Made by a program: the position numbers and the translations under genes | Part shown: piece after piece, positions 9,707-18,265 of the stretch | How positions within the stretch are numbered: the first letter of the stretch is position 1 | Layout: each line of letters begins with the position of its first letter | NCBI GenBank assembly: GCA_049115695.1 | Contig: JAGDZR010000011.1 | Coordinates: 372,001-436,000 of the forward strand | Source: JAGDZR01 sp049115695 | Lineage (GTDB): Bacteria; Bacteroidota; Bacteroidia; Cytophagales; Cyclobacteriaceae | Direction: 5' to 3' | DNA: 64,000 nt | Notes under the pieces: generated by a model | What the model saw: only the letters and a program-made list of their open reading frames with translations | The model's database searches: none | What the model was told of the DNA's origin: nothing

Positions 9707-9943
9707 TTAATCTTCTTCAACATAAACCTTTTTTACTCGCCCTACCTCACCTGTATCCAACTGCACTTTGATGCCATGTGGGTGATTAGGAGACTTGGTC
9801 AACAGTCTTTTGACAAAGCCATTGGTCAATTCACCTGTACGCTGGTGATGCTTTTGGACTATGTCCACTTCTGCATCCACATAGATATTGCTTCGTTTTC
9901 TACCGTCTTCTTTAGGATTCATGATGCCTTTATTGGTATCCAT
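9707..9943 (-). CDS. YwbE family protein (DUF2196)
   Basis: A 78-residue protein matching the YwbE family: QRTGELTNGFVK, then SPNHPHGIKVQL and GEVGRVK are the family's core motifs, forming a small beta-barrel. The family's role is unknown. The start at 9943 is preceded by a strong GGAGGAG at the right distance, although that purine run also encodes the Glu-rich end of the GyrI-like gene. An alternative ATG at 9922 would give a 4-base ATGA overlap with that gene's stop. Either way the two are translationally coupled. The extra 20-25 N-terminal residues before the YwbE core vary between genomes. Confidence 0.85.
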   Translation of the reverse strand: MDTNKGIMNPKEDGRKRSNIYVDAEVDIVQKHHQRTGELTNGFVKRLLTKSPNHPHGIKVQLDTGEVGRVKKVYVEED

Positions 9944-10398
9944 ATCTCCTCCTCGGAGTTGGGATCATTGTTTTTGTACTTTTCACTTAACACTTCAAAG
10001 TGTGGCCGACTGTCCAGCTGAAACCCGGATTTGGGTAACCATTGGGAATAGATGAATTGAAATATCGAAGGGTCGCTGCTGGATCCTTTGTAATCAAACA
10101 CTGCCCACTCTCCTTCGGGAATGATAAAGGTCCACATGCCTTCCGGTACAAGATCATGATTGGTCACTTCAACGGCCGCCCACTTAACAAATCGATTAGC
10201 CGGTGAAAAATTTTTGAAATGATCAGCATCAAAAACCTGCATGGAAATCAGGTCCCCGCCAATCACGTTACCAATCTCACTACGGCGCGGCATAAATGAC
10301 CTCCACAATTGAGCTGTCTGATTATCAACCAGGGACATTTCCTGGCAAACCCCAATCAAAAGTCTTTCTTGATATGATACGATCCTGGGTTCAATCAT
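9919..10398 (-). CDS. GyrI-like / effector-binding domain protein
   Basis: A 159-residue stand-alone GyrI-like small-molecule-binding domain (AraC effector-binding fold). Family features are the opening with a basic strand (RIVSYQERLLIG), WRSFMPRR near residue 33, the mid-domain WTFIIPEGEWAVF, and the closing EEEIWIPIK. In this family the final Glu-Glu-rich strand lines the ligand pocket. There is no DNA-binding domain. The start overlaps the metallo-beta-lactamase stop by 4 bases (ATGA), and its own end overlaps the YwbE-like gene, so it sits in the middle of a tight operon. Members bind hydrophobic drugs or act as hydrolases; which applies here is unknown. Confidence 0.85.
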   Translation of the reverse strand: MIEPRIVSYQERLLIGVCQEMSLVDNQTAQLWRSFMPRRSEIGNVIGGDLISMQVFDADHFKNFSPANRFVKWAAVEVTNHDLVPEGMWTFIIPEGEWAVFDYKGSSSDPSIFQFIYSQWLPKSGFQLDSRPHFEVLSEKYKNNDPNSEEEIWIPIKAS

Positions 10399-11108
10399 TT
10401 TGAAAACAATTCAATTGTATAATCCAACAATTCAACTCCTCCATGCTTACCATGACCAGGAACAACAATTGCTGCTTCTGGATAGGCTGATTTGATTTTT
10501 TCGATGGTCGAAGGCCAAATGGTGACATTTGCATCTGCAAGATTGCCTTCACCAGCATTCATTTTCTTCACCAAACATCCACCGAAAATGATTTTTTCTT
10601 CCGGCATCCAAACAGCGATATTATCATGCGTATGCCCTGGACCAAAATATGTTGCTATGATCGTTTTTGACCCAATATTGAGAGTCAATGATTTTTCAAA
10701 CAATTCCTTTGGAGCTGTTGCGCCATTGGCTTTCGCAAGATCACTTGTCAATTCATAACCATAAGAAGGTGCTCCAATGTCATGAAATTGCGCTAATCCC
10801 TCCACGCAATCAGCATGAAAATGGTTAGGGATCACAGCTTTAATTGTCAGGTTGTTTTCCTTAATCCATTTAATCAGATCGGTGGTTCCTGCTTTGGAGG
10901 TGGGTGTATCCATGATGGCCACCTCCCCGTCACTGATATAGAGCAACCCATTGCAGCCTACTTTACCCCATTCATCAGTTTGCAAATACGACTCGTGAAT
11001 ATAAACCCCTTCTGAAATGGGTATTAGTTCCAGCTCATCTGAAATGACAATTGGGTCTTGGGCGAACGCAGCAATAGAAAGAAAAAGCAGGCTAATACGG
11101 TAAATCAT
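10395..11108 (-). CDS. Subclass B1 metallo-beta-lactamase
   Basis: A 237-residue periplasmic enzyme predicted to hydrolyse beta-lactams with two zinc ions. The leader ends AFAQ (residue 17). All zinc ligands of subclass B1 are present: NHFHAD gives His96, His98 and Asp100; GPGHTHDN gives His159; FGGCLVK gives Cys178; VPGHGK gives His219. The substrate-binding Lys181 (three after the Cys, Lys224 in BBL numbering) and Asn189 in GNLADAN (Asn233) are also present, as in active BcII, BlaB and CcrA. The residue after Asp100 is Cys, as in CcrA. Glyoxalase-II-like proteins lack the zinc Cys, so that alternative is unlikely. It is the first gene of a four-gene operon. Activity and resistance spectrum are inference. 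Confidence 0.92.
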   Translation of the reverse strand: MIYRISLLFLSIAAFAQDPIVISDELELIPISEGVYIHESYLQTDEWGKVGCNGLLYISDGEVAIMDTPTSKAGTTDLIKWIKENNLTIKAVIPNHFHADCVEGLAQFHDIGAPSYGYELTSDLAKANGATAPKELFEKSLTLNIGSKTIIATYFGPGHTHDNIAVWMPEEKIIFGGCLVKKMNAGEGNLADANVTIWPSTIEKIKSAYPEAAIVVPGHGKHGGVELLDYTIELFSK

Positions 11109-11175
11109 GGTGTGAATTTAATCCACACTTCTTACATATCTAAACTAAAGCGCCACGTCCATATACTTTCAAAAA

Positions 11176-11202
11176 ACTCTGGCACGGCATAGCCGACAGA
11201 GT
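11176..11202. other. Hairpin in the divergent gap before the 11.2-kb cassette
   Basis: ACTCTG at 11176 pairs with CAGAGT ending at 11202, and inside it CGGC-ATA-GCCG forms a second stem. An A-run precedes it and an AT-rich TCTAATATTTT follows, so it resembles a bidirectional terminator. It lies between two divergent genes, where a 5'-UTR hairpin or operator is the other possibility. Confidence 0.4.
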
Positions 11203-11239
11203 CTAATATTTTATTATTTTGCAAATTTCCAAACAACTA

Positions 11240-12271
11240 ATGAAGCTTTTTGTAACCGCAACACTCATTGTCATTTCGACACAATTACTTGCTCAGTCTG
11301 ATTTCAGGGAGGGGTATGTAATATTAAATAACAATGACACAATTCATGGATTCATTGATTACAGGGGTGACCTGATGATGGCTCGACTTTGCAGATTCAA
11401 GTCTAATGAAGAATCTGTTACAAATTATTTACCTGGGCAAATTCAAGCGTACCGATTTATTGGAAGCAAATTTTACGTAAGTAAATTGTTGGATAATGAA
11501 TTCATTTTTCTTGAATATCTGGTTGACGGCAGGATAGACATATTCTACATCAGACAATCAGAAAAGGATGTTTACTATATCGAAAAAGATGGCTTTGATT
11601 TAACCGAGTTAAAGGTGACACCAATTCTCAAAATCAATGGGATCCATTACGAGCAGGAATTCCAACGCCATAAGGAAATTTTGAAGAGTTTCACAAAAGA
11701 TGCTGATGAACTTTCCAGCCAAATTCAGAATATCAAAATACCTTCTCATAGTAACTTGATTAAACTTTCCAAGTCCTATAATCAGTTAATTTGTCCTGAT
11801 GAAGCTTGCCTTGTTTTTATTAAGCAAAAATCCACCAAAACAAAATTTCTATCCTTGGACTTAAATCTAGCTTCAGGAATTGTTAGGAGCCAAAGTCAGG
11901 AGGAAGCAAATATGTCAGTCTTCAGTACTGGCCTGCTTCTCAAGTTCTCCCTCCCTAGATTAAACGAAAAAATGTACTTAAGAACAGGAGGTATGGTAAT
12001 TGCCAATCAAGAATTCATTAACCTGAAAGTGCCAGTACATTTAGAATATCAATTCCCTAAAGGCAAACTCAGACCACAATTGAGTTATGGTGTTAACGTC
12101 TTCGTGCCTTCAACTGTTTTAACCAATTCAGTTAAATATGGGGTTGCTGTTCCTGTTGGAGACAAATCCAAAACACTCGGATTCATGATAGAGCATGAAT
12201 TTTTCACAGAAAGTTTATTCTTCCCAAAAGAATACTTTGGGACATATGTGAATTTATTCATTTCATTATAA
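11240..12271 (+). CDS. Secreted protein with probable outer-membrane barrel, unknown function
   Basis: A 343-residue protein. I chose ATG 11240 over the in-frame TTG at 11219 because it gives a clean Sec signal peptide ending STQLLAQ. Residues 20-120 hold the segment REGYVILNNNDTIHGFIDYR, a pattern seen at the start of many unnamed Bacteroidota surface proteins. From about residue 190 the sequence alternates like a small beta-barrel and ends in an aromatic-Leu strand (VNLFISL). Two cysteines in LICPDEACL could form a disulfide. It is followed 20 bp later by another secreted protein. The gene is visibly more AT-rich than its neighbours. Function is unknown. Confidence 0.7.
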   Translation: MKLFVTATLIVISTQLLAQSDFREGYVILNNNDTIHGFIDYRGDLMMARLCRFKSNEESVTNYLPGQIQAYRFIGSKFYVSKLLDNEFIFLEYLVDGRIDIFYIRQSEKDVYYIEKDGFDLTELKVTPILKINGIHYEQEFQRHKEILKSFTKDADELSSQIQNIKIPSHSNLIKLSKSYNQLICPDEACLVFIKQKSTKTKFLSLDLNLASGIVRSQSQEEANMSVFSTGLLLKFSLPRLNEKMYLRTGGMVIANQEFINLKVPVHLEYQFPKGKLRPQLSYGVNVFVPSTVLTNSVKYGVAVPVGDKSKTLGFMIEHEFFTESLFFPKEYFGTYVNLFISL

Positions 12272-12291
12272 CAATATACCAAATTATTGTC

Positions 12292-13470
12292 ATGTCCATT
12301 TCAATTAGTTCGATTCTTAAGCTTTCCGTGACAATCTTATTTCCATTGTCTTTATCAGTTGCAACTGCTCAGAATCTTCCAGGATTAATCTTGGGAAGGG
12401 GAGTGACGGATGTTTCTCATAATCCTAAAACCGCTAACCGAAGTTTTTTGGAATTTGATTCTACCTTCATATCGGGTATCCGATTAGCACCAGCAGGTAA
12501 GAAAAACAATGCACAATACATTACGACCCAGGTTGATAACAAGAAGTACAAACCGAATGATCTAACTGCCTATGCACTAAAAAATGGAACAACATATTAT
12601 TCAAGCGTAATACCTGGAATGAAGGAAAAAGTCTTTCTAGAAAGGTTAGTTTATGATGATAGTTCAAAATGGATTCTGTTCTATTACAAAGATGATAATT
12701 CAGAAAAATACATTATTCATACCAATACGGAACAGTTTGAACTTAGTGCCAATCACTTGGATCAGGATCGTATAAAGCTTCGTGAATTGATGACGGCCTA
12801 TCCTACTAAAGAGAATTTAATATGGAATTACCGATACAACCGCATGTCAATGTCTCATTTGGTTAAATATTTTAATGAGCGCAAAACTGAATTATTTCCA
12901 TCATCTGGCCTTTATTTAGTTACAGGTCTCAGATCAACATCATTAATAAGGAATCTGGATAATTCGAATACTTCCGCCTACAAGTCGCACATTCCATTTG
13001 TTGGAGTCTCATGGGATCAACATATTTTTAATGGGCAATTCTATCTGTCTTATTCTTCAGATCTATCAAAATTAAGATTCTCAAACAGATATGAGTCCGA
13101 TCTCTCTACGACGCTATTTGCCATAAATACGTTAGTGATGCGCAACTCTCTACTTGGGAAAGTAATAATTCCTGTGGAAAATTTAAAGCCATACATCTGT
13201 ATTGGATATTATATGTCTAATTCCCTATATAGCAATAATGATCTCGTTGATATTAAGATAGAAAACAATGTGCTGACCGTGTATGAAAGAGTTAATGATG
13301 ATGCGTTTGATAACATGACGCATGGTCCAACTCTTGGCGCTGGCTATATCTTTTACTTTAAGAAGCTGAGATTGGGGATGGAAGTCATCAAGAGCTCATC
13401 AAACAAATCTGATGCTGTATTTAGATTAAAATCAACTGAAATCAACTTGAAATTTTCTACAAAAAAATGA
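12292..13470 (+). CDS. Secreted protein with probable outer-membrane barrel, unknown function
   Basis: A 392-residue protein with a signal peptide ending SVATAQ. The first half contains TAYALKNGTTYYSSVIPG and a stretch resembling that of its upstream neighbour, suggesting both are variants of one Bacteroidota surface-protein layout. The second half (from about residue 215) has alternating strands typical of a small barrel and ends in EINLKFSTKK. It lies 20 bp after the previous gene and its stop overlaps the next start by 4 bases (ATGA), so the three are one transcription unit. No catalytic motif is visible. Confidence 0.7.
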   Translation: MSISISSILKLSVTILFPLSLSVATAQNLPGLILGRGVTDVSHNPKTANRSFLEFDSTFISGIRLAPAGKKNNAQYITTQVDNKKYKPNDLTAYALKNGTTYYSSVIPGMKEKVFLERLVYDDSSKWILFYYKDDNSEKYIIHTNTEQFELSANHLDQDRIKLRELMTAYPTKENLIWNYRYNRMSMSHLVKYFNERKTELFPSSGLYLVTGLRSTSLIRNLDNSNTSAYKSHIPFVGVSWDQHIFNGQFYLSYSSDLSKLRFSNRYESDLSTTLFAINTLVMRNSLLGKVIIPVENLKPYICIGYYMSNSLYSNNDLVDIKIENNVLTVYERVNDDAFDNMTHGPTLGAGYIFYFKKLRLGMEVIKSSSNKSDAVFRLKSTEINLKFSTKK

Positions 13471-15218
13471 AAGCTGTTGTCAATAATTTAATGGTGCTTT
13501 TTTTAACAGGTGTGTTGTATGGCTGCAAGGATTTTGAAATTGATCTTAACGAATATCCATCTATTGAAATTGACTCTTATGATGTGCAACCAGAAGGTGT
13601 AACTATTATTGTCAAATCAGATTACAGGTATCCTGATAGGGTTCAAGAGGTTGGTTTAAATCTAAATAGAACTTCCGACTATAATCAATGGACCAAAATA
13701 ACTTCATGGACCCAGGAAGGTGATAGAATGATTTTTAGTATTTCAAAAGACCTTTACCCAAATGAAGAATACAATGTTAAACCATTTTTGAAAACGTCTG
13801 ATTCATTGATTGTATATGGCGATCTGATTCAATTTTATAGTCAAGGTTCCAAGTCCCCAGTTATCTCCAAAATTGTGCCTAATGAAGGTTTTGACGGAAC
13901 GTCAGTAACAATCATTGGTGAAAATTTCAGTTCTCTGGAAAATGGAAATAAGGTTCAAATACAATCAAATACGGCAGAAATAACCTTCTCATCAAGCGAT
14001 TCCATAGTTTTTACCGTACCAAGCTCCTCATATAATGGTTATGCCAATGTACGTTTGCTTGCAACAGGCAATGAGTTTAACATGGCCAATGGATTCTATA
14101 TTTATAGCGCGGAGATTGACAGTATTTCCAGAAGGGAGGTATTTCCTGGAGATACAGTAACACTTTATGGGAAACACTTTCAAACTGGAGCCTCTCTGGA
14201 AATTAACCATAAGGATTATGATTTTAGCCTTACAGGAGACTCAATCATAAAATTCCAAGCTCCTTATATTTCGCCTTATCTTGATGAAAATGTAGAATTA
14301 ATTTACAAAAAGGGAAGAAAATCAACTACTAATAATGATCTGATAATTAAAAAGTCATTTGACAAACTCAAAGAGCCGTTTGCTAGCCATGTTTCTGTGG
14401 AACTTGCGTTTGAATCATTTCAACTAAATGGTGAAATATATGTACTAAACAATCTCGAAGATCAGAATCTTTATCGGTACGATGAACATACTGATCTATG
14501 GACTGCTGTTAGCAAATTCCCGGATACTAGCAAATTCTTCTATCAAACTCCTATAGTAGATGGTGATAGGGTGCTATTTCTTGGAGGAGTAATTGGTGAG
14601 AATACGAATGATTTTTATAACAACGTATTGGACGAATTAGGTTTGTTAAAATACAGTCGTTGGTTATGGTCGGAACAAATTTGGGAATATAAGCCTGCGA
14701 CGGATACTTGGACAAGATTAGCAGATGCGCCTTTCGGGCTGTTTGATCCGACTTACACCATCTTGAACCGTAAGCTTTATTTGCTTGTTGATAAAGGCAG
14801 AATCGAATTTTGGGCGTATGATTTAGACAATAATACTTTTGATAGTCTATCTAGTGTTGGTGGTTATTCCCCCACGTTGGTAACATCAAACGAAAAGGTA
14901 ACTTGGTCAGCAGGAAATGGGGTTTGGCAATATGAAGAAGGTTCAGACGCTTGGCGAAAAATTCATGAAAAAGGTATTGACATTGAATATGATGATTACA
15001 CTAGTCATTTTATGTTAGACTCTGATCTTTACATATTCAAACCTGGTAGGGTTTATAAAGGAAATGTAAACAAAGTTCATCGCATTGCCACCTTACCTTC
15101 GTATGCGAATCGGCCGATTTCAAAGGAAAAAGGATATTTCATTAACAATAGCTTGTACACCATTAGCATAGGAACTAGTCAGTCAGAGTTTCATCGTGTA
15201 TACAACATAAACAATTAA
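13467..15218 (+). CDS. IPT/TIG and kelch-type repeat lipoprotein
   Basis: A 583-residue lipoprotein (lipobox VLYGC). After an N-terminal domain come two IPT/TIG immunoglobulin-like folds: PVISKIVPNEGFDGTSVTIIG begins one near residue 130 and ends in VPSSSYNG, and a second begins around residue 216 with EVFPGDTVTLYG. The C-terminal 280 residues show kelch-like blades (LYRYDEHTDLWTAV, IWEYKPATDTWTRLA, VWQYEEGSDAWRKI), giving a partial beta-propeller. IPT plus kelch lipoproteins in Bacteroidota are presumed surface carbohydrate- or protein-binding proteins. It is the last gene of the AT-rich cassette and its stop overlaps the convergent FGE-like gene by 4 bases. Confidence 0.8.
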   Translation: MKAVVNNLMVLFLTGVLYGCKDFEIDLNEYPSIEIDSYDVQPEGVTIIVKSDYRYPDRVQEVGLNLNRTSDYNQWTKITSWTQEGDRMIFSISKDLYPNEEYNVKPFLKTSDSLIVYGDLIQFYSQGSKSPVISKIVPNEGFDGTSVTIIGENFSSLENGNKVQIQSNTAEITFSSSDSIVFTVPSSSYNGYANVRLLATGNEFNMANGFYIYSAEIDSISRREVFPGDTVTLYGKHFQTGASLEINHKDYDFSLTGDSIIKFQAPYISPYLDENVELIYKKGRKSTTNNDLIIKKSFDKLKEPFASHVSVELAFESFQLNGEIYVLNNLEDQNLYRYDEHTDLWTAVSKFPDTSKFFYQTPIVDGDRVLFLGGVIGENTNDFYNNVLDELGLLKYSRWLWSEQIWEYKPATDTWTRLADAPFGLFDPTYTILNRKLYLLVDKGRIEFWAYDLDNNTFDSLSSVGGYSPTLVTSNEKVTWSAGNGVWQYEEGSDAWRKIHEKGIDIEYDDYTSHFMLDSDLYIFKPGRVYKGNVNKVHRIATLPSYANRPISKEKGYFINNSLYTISIGTSQSEFHRVYNINN

Positions 15219-16615
15219 TCCACACTCCTCACAAACCTTGTTCCATACGCGATAGATCGCATCCCTCCGTGCCAGCCACCGTATGGACGATAGGCGATTG
15301 GACTGAAAGGATTGTACTCAGTATAGTTTCTGTTGTATCCGTAGAATCCGCCTCCTCGATAACCAATACCTCCTGTATCGTCCTGACCAATGGGCCAGTT
15401 CTCAACGTTGGCCATGCCATCATCGGATAAATAGCCATCTCCGTGTGTGCCTTGAAAAGCTCTCCCTTTCGGATGCCCAACTGAAATCACACGCTCCCAA
15501 ATGCTACCAGATAAATCCATTACCCAATAATATGAAGCACCAAAGTAATATCGATTTTCATCTGTTAAATCACTTTCGTCCCAACCGTTTCTCATTTCGA
15601 GCATCCAGTCTGCATCAGGCAATCTTTGGATTTGTATCCTTTCACCTGTTTGCCATGGAAATTCATTTTCAATGGGGGTTTGATCACCCCTGGCAGCCTT
15701 GGTGAATTCAAACTCGGTCATCGGTCGTAATCCCGCCCAATCGGCAAATGCCATTCCGTCATCCCAGCTCACATATCTGGCTGGTCTGTTTTGGAATGCA
15801 GTGGAGTAGACACCCTCCTTATTTTGAATGCTTCCAGTCTTGTTATAATTATCCGCCTGAAATACTTCCCGATCTGCAGTGGTCCCCTCTTTGAGGCTAT
15901 TAAGAAAATCCACGTACAAACCTTCAGTCAGCTCATATTTCATGGTATAGAAGGAGTTCACTCCCTTTGGATATACAGCAGGGATGGTTCCCATCTGATC
16001 CCCCTCGTAGTTAGATGGGGCTTTGTAGTAAAGATCTCCGTCTTCCCCAACTTCCAGTGATTGATCTTCTGACTTGATTTCCACCAATCCATTTGGTTCT
16101 CCTTTTTTTGGTTTGAAAAATGCTCCAAATCGAGTGGCATTGGGATCAGGGTCACCCAGGGTAAATCCACCCGAAGGTATGTTCACCATCTCAATGCCAT
16201 ACACTTTCATAGCGGCATTTCGGGTGTTCAAGTCTGCTAAATCGTCCTGATCCAGTTTTACCTTTATGGTCAGGTTGATGTCTCCTCGGTAGCTGCTGGT
16301 AGGTTTTACAAAAAGGCCCACCTGATCATCAGGTACTTCAAAGGACATCTGATCATAAGCGCCAAAATTTGCAACAACTTCATGTCCTTGTTTGGCGACT
16401 TTCTGGTGTTTTGACCCGGGAGGCCACTGTAATCTGAAAAACAACCAAACTGCATCATGGTTTTTGTCATTGTGCCAGGCATTTTCCCAGGAAAGATTGA
16501 AGACTACATAGGACTGATCTGCTTCCTGGTAAAACAATGGTTGAGATACTTCAAGATTGGTGGCATAGGCATGCGAAAGCACTCCCATGCATAGCATTGT
16601 GATGAATCGTTTCAT
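15215..16615 (-). CDS. Secreted FGE/SUMF1-fold protein lacking catalytic cysteines
   Basis: A 466-residue protein with a Sec leader ending SHAYA. Residues 25-145 are a beta-rich domain of unknown type. From about residue 145 the formylglycine-generating enzyme fold is clear: MVNIPSGGFTLGD, FYTMKYELTEG, YVSWDDGMAFADWAG, RPMTEFEFTKAARG, and the closing GYRGGGFYG to RFVRSVD. True FGE has two catalytic Cys in the last segment, but here that segment has none; the only Cys in the whole protein is in the leader. It therefore cannot mature the sulfatase of this window. Exported FGE-fold proteins without Cys are thought to be structural or binding proteins. The loss of the residues is seen; the role is unknown. 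Confidence 0.88.
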   Translation of the reverse strand: MKRFITMLCMGVLSHAYATNLEVSQPLFYQEADQSYVVFNLSWENAWHNDKNHDAVWLFFRLQWPPGSKHQKVAKQGHEVVANFGAYDQMSFEVPDDQVGLFVKPTSSYRGDINLTIKVKLDQDDLADLNTRNAAMKVYGIEMVNIPSGGFTLGDPDPNATRFGAFFKPKKGEPNGLVEIKSEDQSLEVGEDGDLYYKAPSNYEGDQMGTIPAVYPKGVNSFYTMKYELTEGLYVDFLNSLKEGTTADREVFQADNYNKTGSIQNKEGVYSTAFQNRPARYVSWDDGMAFADWAGLRPMTEFEFTKAARGDQTPIENEFPWQTGERIQIQRLPDADWMLEMRNGWDESDLTDENRYYFGASYYWVMDLSGSIWERVISVGHPKGRAFQGTHGDGYLSDDGMANVENWPIGQDDTGGIGYRGGGFYGYNRNYTEYNPFSPIAYRPYGGWHGGMRSIAYGTRFVRSVD

Positions 16616-16829
16616 TTTAAATGTTTTTGACCGTATTGAAGATAGCCATTAGGTCTTAAACAAACAATTTCACAAAGCGGGTTTTAGGCTGAATCCTTCA
16701 TGCTGATCTAATGGATTTGCATTTTGAAATTGATTCTCTATCTAAAATCAACGTTCAACTCATGTAATTGATAACGTAGATTTTCATATTCCGAATTATC
16801 TTGAAGGCTTATTTCAAAATACTTAGTAC

Positions 16830-17273
16830 ATGAATGAGGAACATCGATTGACATTAGACATTGTCAGAGACCTCTGGTCCAAAACGTACAACACAGCCGG
16901 TAATCCTGATTGGTCGCATATTTTACCCTATTATCATAATGATATTTATTTCAGAGATTCCATACAGGCAATAAGAGGAATGTCCGATTTCAAAGCGATG
17001 ACAGAACGGCTAACAAAAAGATCAAAAGACTTATCAATGAAACTTGTTCGAGCCGTACAAGAAGAAAATGACATATTCATTGAGTGGGAAATGACCATCG
17101 CTTACAAAAAATATCCCAATACGGTCATGTATGGCGCCAGTCGATTAACAATAAACGACGATGGAAAAATCATTGAGCAAAGAGACTATTATGATTTGTG
17201 GGGCGACATCTTCGACAACATTCCAAGATTTGGAAAAATGTACAGAAGATTTATGCATAATAAATTTGGCTAA
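16830..17273 (+). CDS. NTF2-like (SnoaL-type) protein
   Basis: A 147-residue cytoplasmic protein without signal peptide. It has the cone-shaped NTF2 fold pattern: an N-terminal helix (TLDIVRDLWSKTYN), YYHNDIYFRDSIQAIRGMSDF which matches the SnoaL-like loop, and alternating strands ending in IIEQRDYYDLWGDIFD. In this family the pocket often binds polyketide or isoprenoid-like substrates. Its stop overlaps the start of the SDR gene by one base (TAATG), so the two are translationally coupled and probably act in the same pathway with the FAD oxidoreductase that follows. The exact substrate is unknown. Confidence 0.85.
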   Translation: MNEEHRLTLDIVRDLWSKTYNTAGNPDWSHILPYYHNDIYFRDSIQAIRGMSDFKAMTERLTKRSKDLSMKLVRAVQEENDIFIEWEMTIAYKKYPNTVMYGASRLTINDDGKIIEQRDYYDLWGDIFDNIPRFGKMYRRFMHNKFG

Positions 17274-18265
17274 TGGCTATTAAGAAAAGTGGGCTCGCCC
17301 GATATCGTAAGCAATACGAATGGTCAAATATTCTTGCCATGCTGAAAAACAATAGACGAGATCCTAAAATTTGTGAAGAAGGTTCGCAAGGTAAGCTAAT
17401 TGTAATTACGGGTGCCACATCCGGGATAGGTTTGGTTACCGCCAAAAAATATGCCGCTCAGGGTGCCAACCTGATATGCATCAATCGCAATAAGGAAAAA
17501 TCGGAAACACTTAAACAAACAATAGAGTCCACATACAATACTTCATGTCAGTTTTTGCTAGCGGATTTAAGCATCCTCAAAGATGTGCATGATGTTGCCA
17601 ATCAGTTAGCGCGGCATCCAGAACCAATCGACGTAATGATTCACAATGCAGGAGTTTACTTGAACAAGCGAGAAGTTACCGTTGATGGATTGGAAAAAGT
17701 TTTTATGGTTCATTACTTAGCTCCATTCATTATCAATTGTCACCTAATTGAGAAAATGAAATCTCAGGAAAGTGGAAGAATAATTTTAGTGAATTCTGAG
17801 GGTCACAGATTTGCTGCTTGGGGAATTCACACTAATGATTTGAATTGGGAAAAAAGAAGATATTCGGGATTGGGAAGTTATGGATCTGCCAAAACAGCCC
17901 AATTACAATCGATGTTGATATTCAATCAATTGCTGGATAAGACTGGTGTAACCATCAATGCTATGCATCCAGGAGCGGTTAAGTCGGCGACTGGTCAGGA
18001 AAATGGTCCTCTTTATCGATGGTTTAAAAATAATGTACTGGAACGGCATCTAAAGCCTGCTACCATTTCATCTGAATCGCTATACTATCTTGGCATTTCT
18101 TCAGAAATCACTGAAATAAGTGGAAAGTTTTTCAACTTAACTGAGTTGGAAGATCCTGCACCGCCGGCCATGGACATTGAAATTGCAGAAGAATTGTGGC
18201 AGATTTCTTTAGAAATGGGTGGAGTGAAGGATCCAAGAAGTGAGTCAAATTCAAACAAATCATGA
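17273..18265 (+). CDS. Short-chain dehydrogenase/reductase
   Basis: A 330-residue classical-type SDR. The NAD(P)-binding motif TGATSGIG is at residues 46-53, the HNAG motif follows at about residue 124, a Ser lies in LVNSEGHR, and the catalytic Tyr-Lys pair is in SYGSAKTA. After the cofactor domain comes NAMHPGAVKSATG, typical of the retinol-dehydrogenase/WW-oxidoreductase-like subgroup, which reduces hydrophobic carbonyl compounds. An N-terminal extension of about 40 residues precedes the Rossmann fold. It overlaps the NTF2-like gene by one base and the FAD oxidoreductase by four. The subgroup suggests an isoprenoid or lipid substrate, but that is inference. Confidence 0.9.
   Translation: MAIKKSGLARYRKQYEWSNILAMLKNNRRDPKICEEGSQGKLIVITGATSGIGLVTAKKYAAQGANLICINRNKEKSETLKQTIESTYNTSCQFLLADLSILKDVHDVANQLARHPEPIDVMIHNAGVYLNKREVTVDGLEKVFMVHYLAPFIINCHLIEKMKSQESGRIILVNSEGHRFAAWGIHTNDLNWEKRRYSGLGSYGSAKTAQLQSMLIFNQLLDKTGVTINAMHPGAVKSATGQENGPLYRWFKNNVLERHLKPATISSESLYYLGISSEITEISGKFFNLTELEDPAPPAMDIEIAEELWQISLEMGGVKDPRSESNSNKS

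Noticed and set aside
9922..9943. ATG 9922 as the start of the YwbE-like gene
   Set aside because: It gives a neat ATGA overlap, but the ATG at 9943 has the strong GGAGGAG before it; I kept 9943 and noted the alternative.
10395..11108. Glyoxalase II or other MBL-fold hydrolase
   Set aside because: The zinc-ligand set is H-x-H-x-D, His, Cys, His with the B1 Lys and Asn, whereas glyoxalase II uses an extra Asp and no Cys.
15215..16615. FGE that matures the sulfatase at 4533
   Set aside because: The two catalytic Cys of FGE are absent, and the protein is exported while FGE acts on unfolded sulfatase in the cytoplasm.
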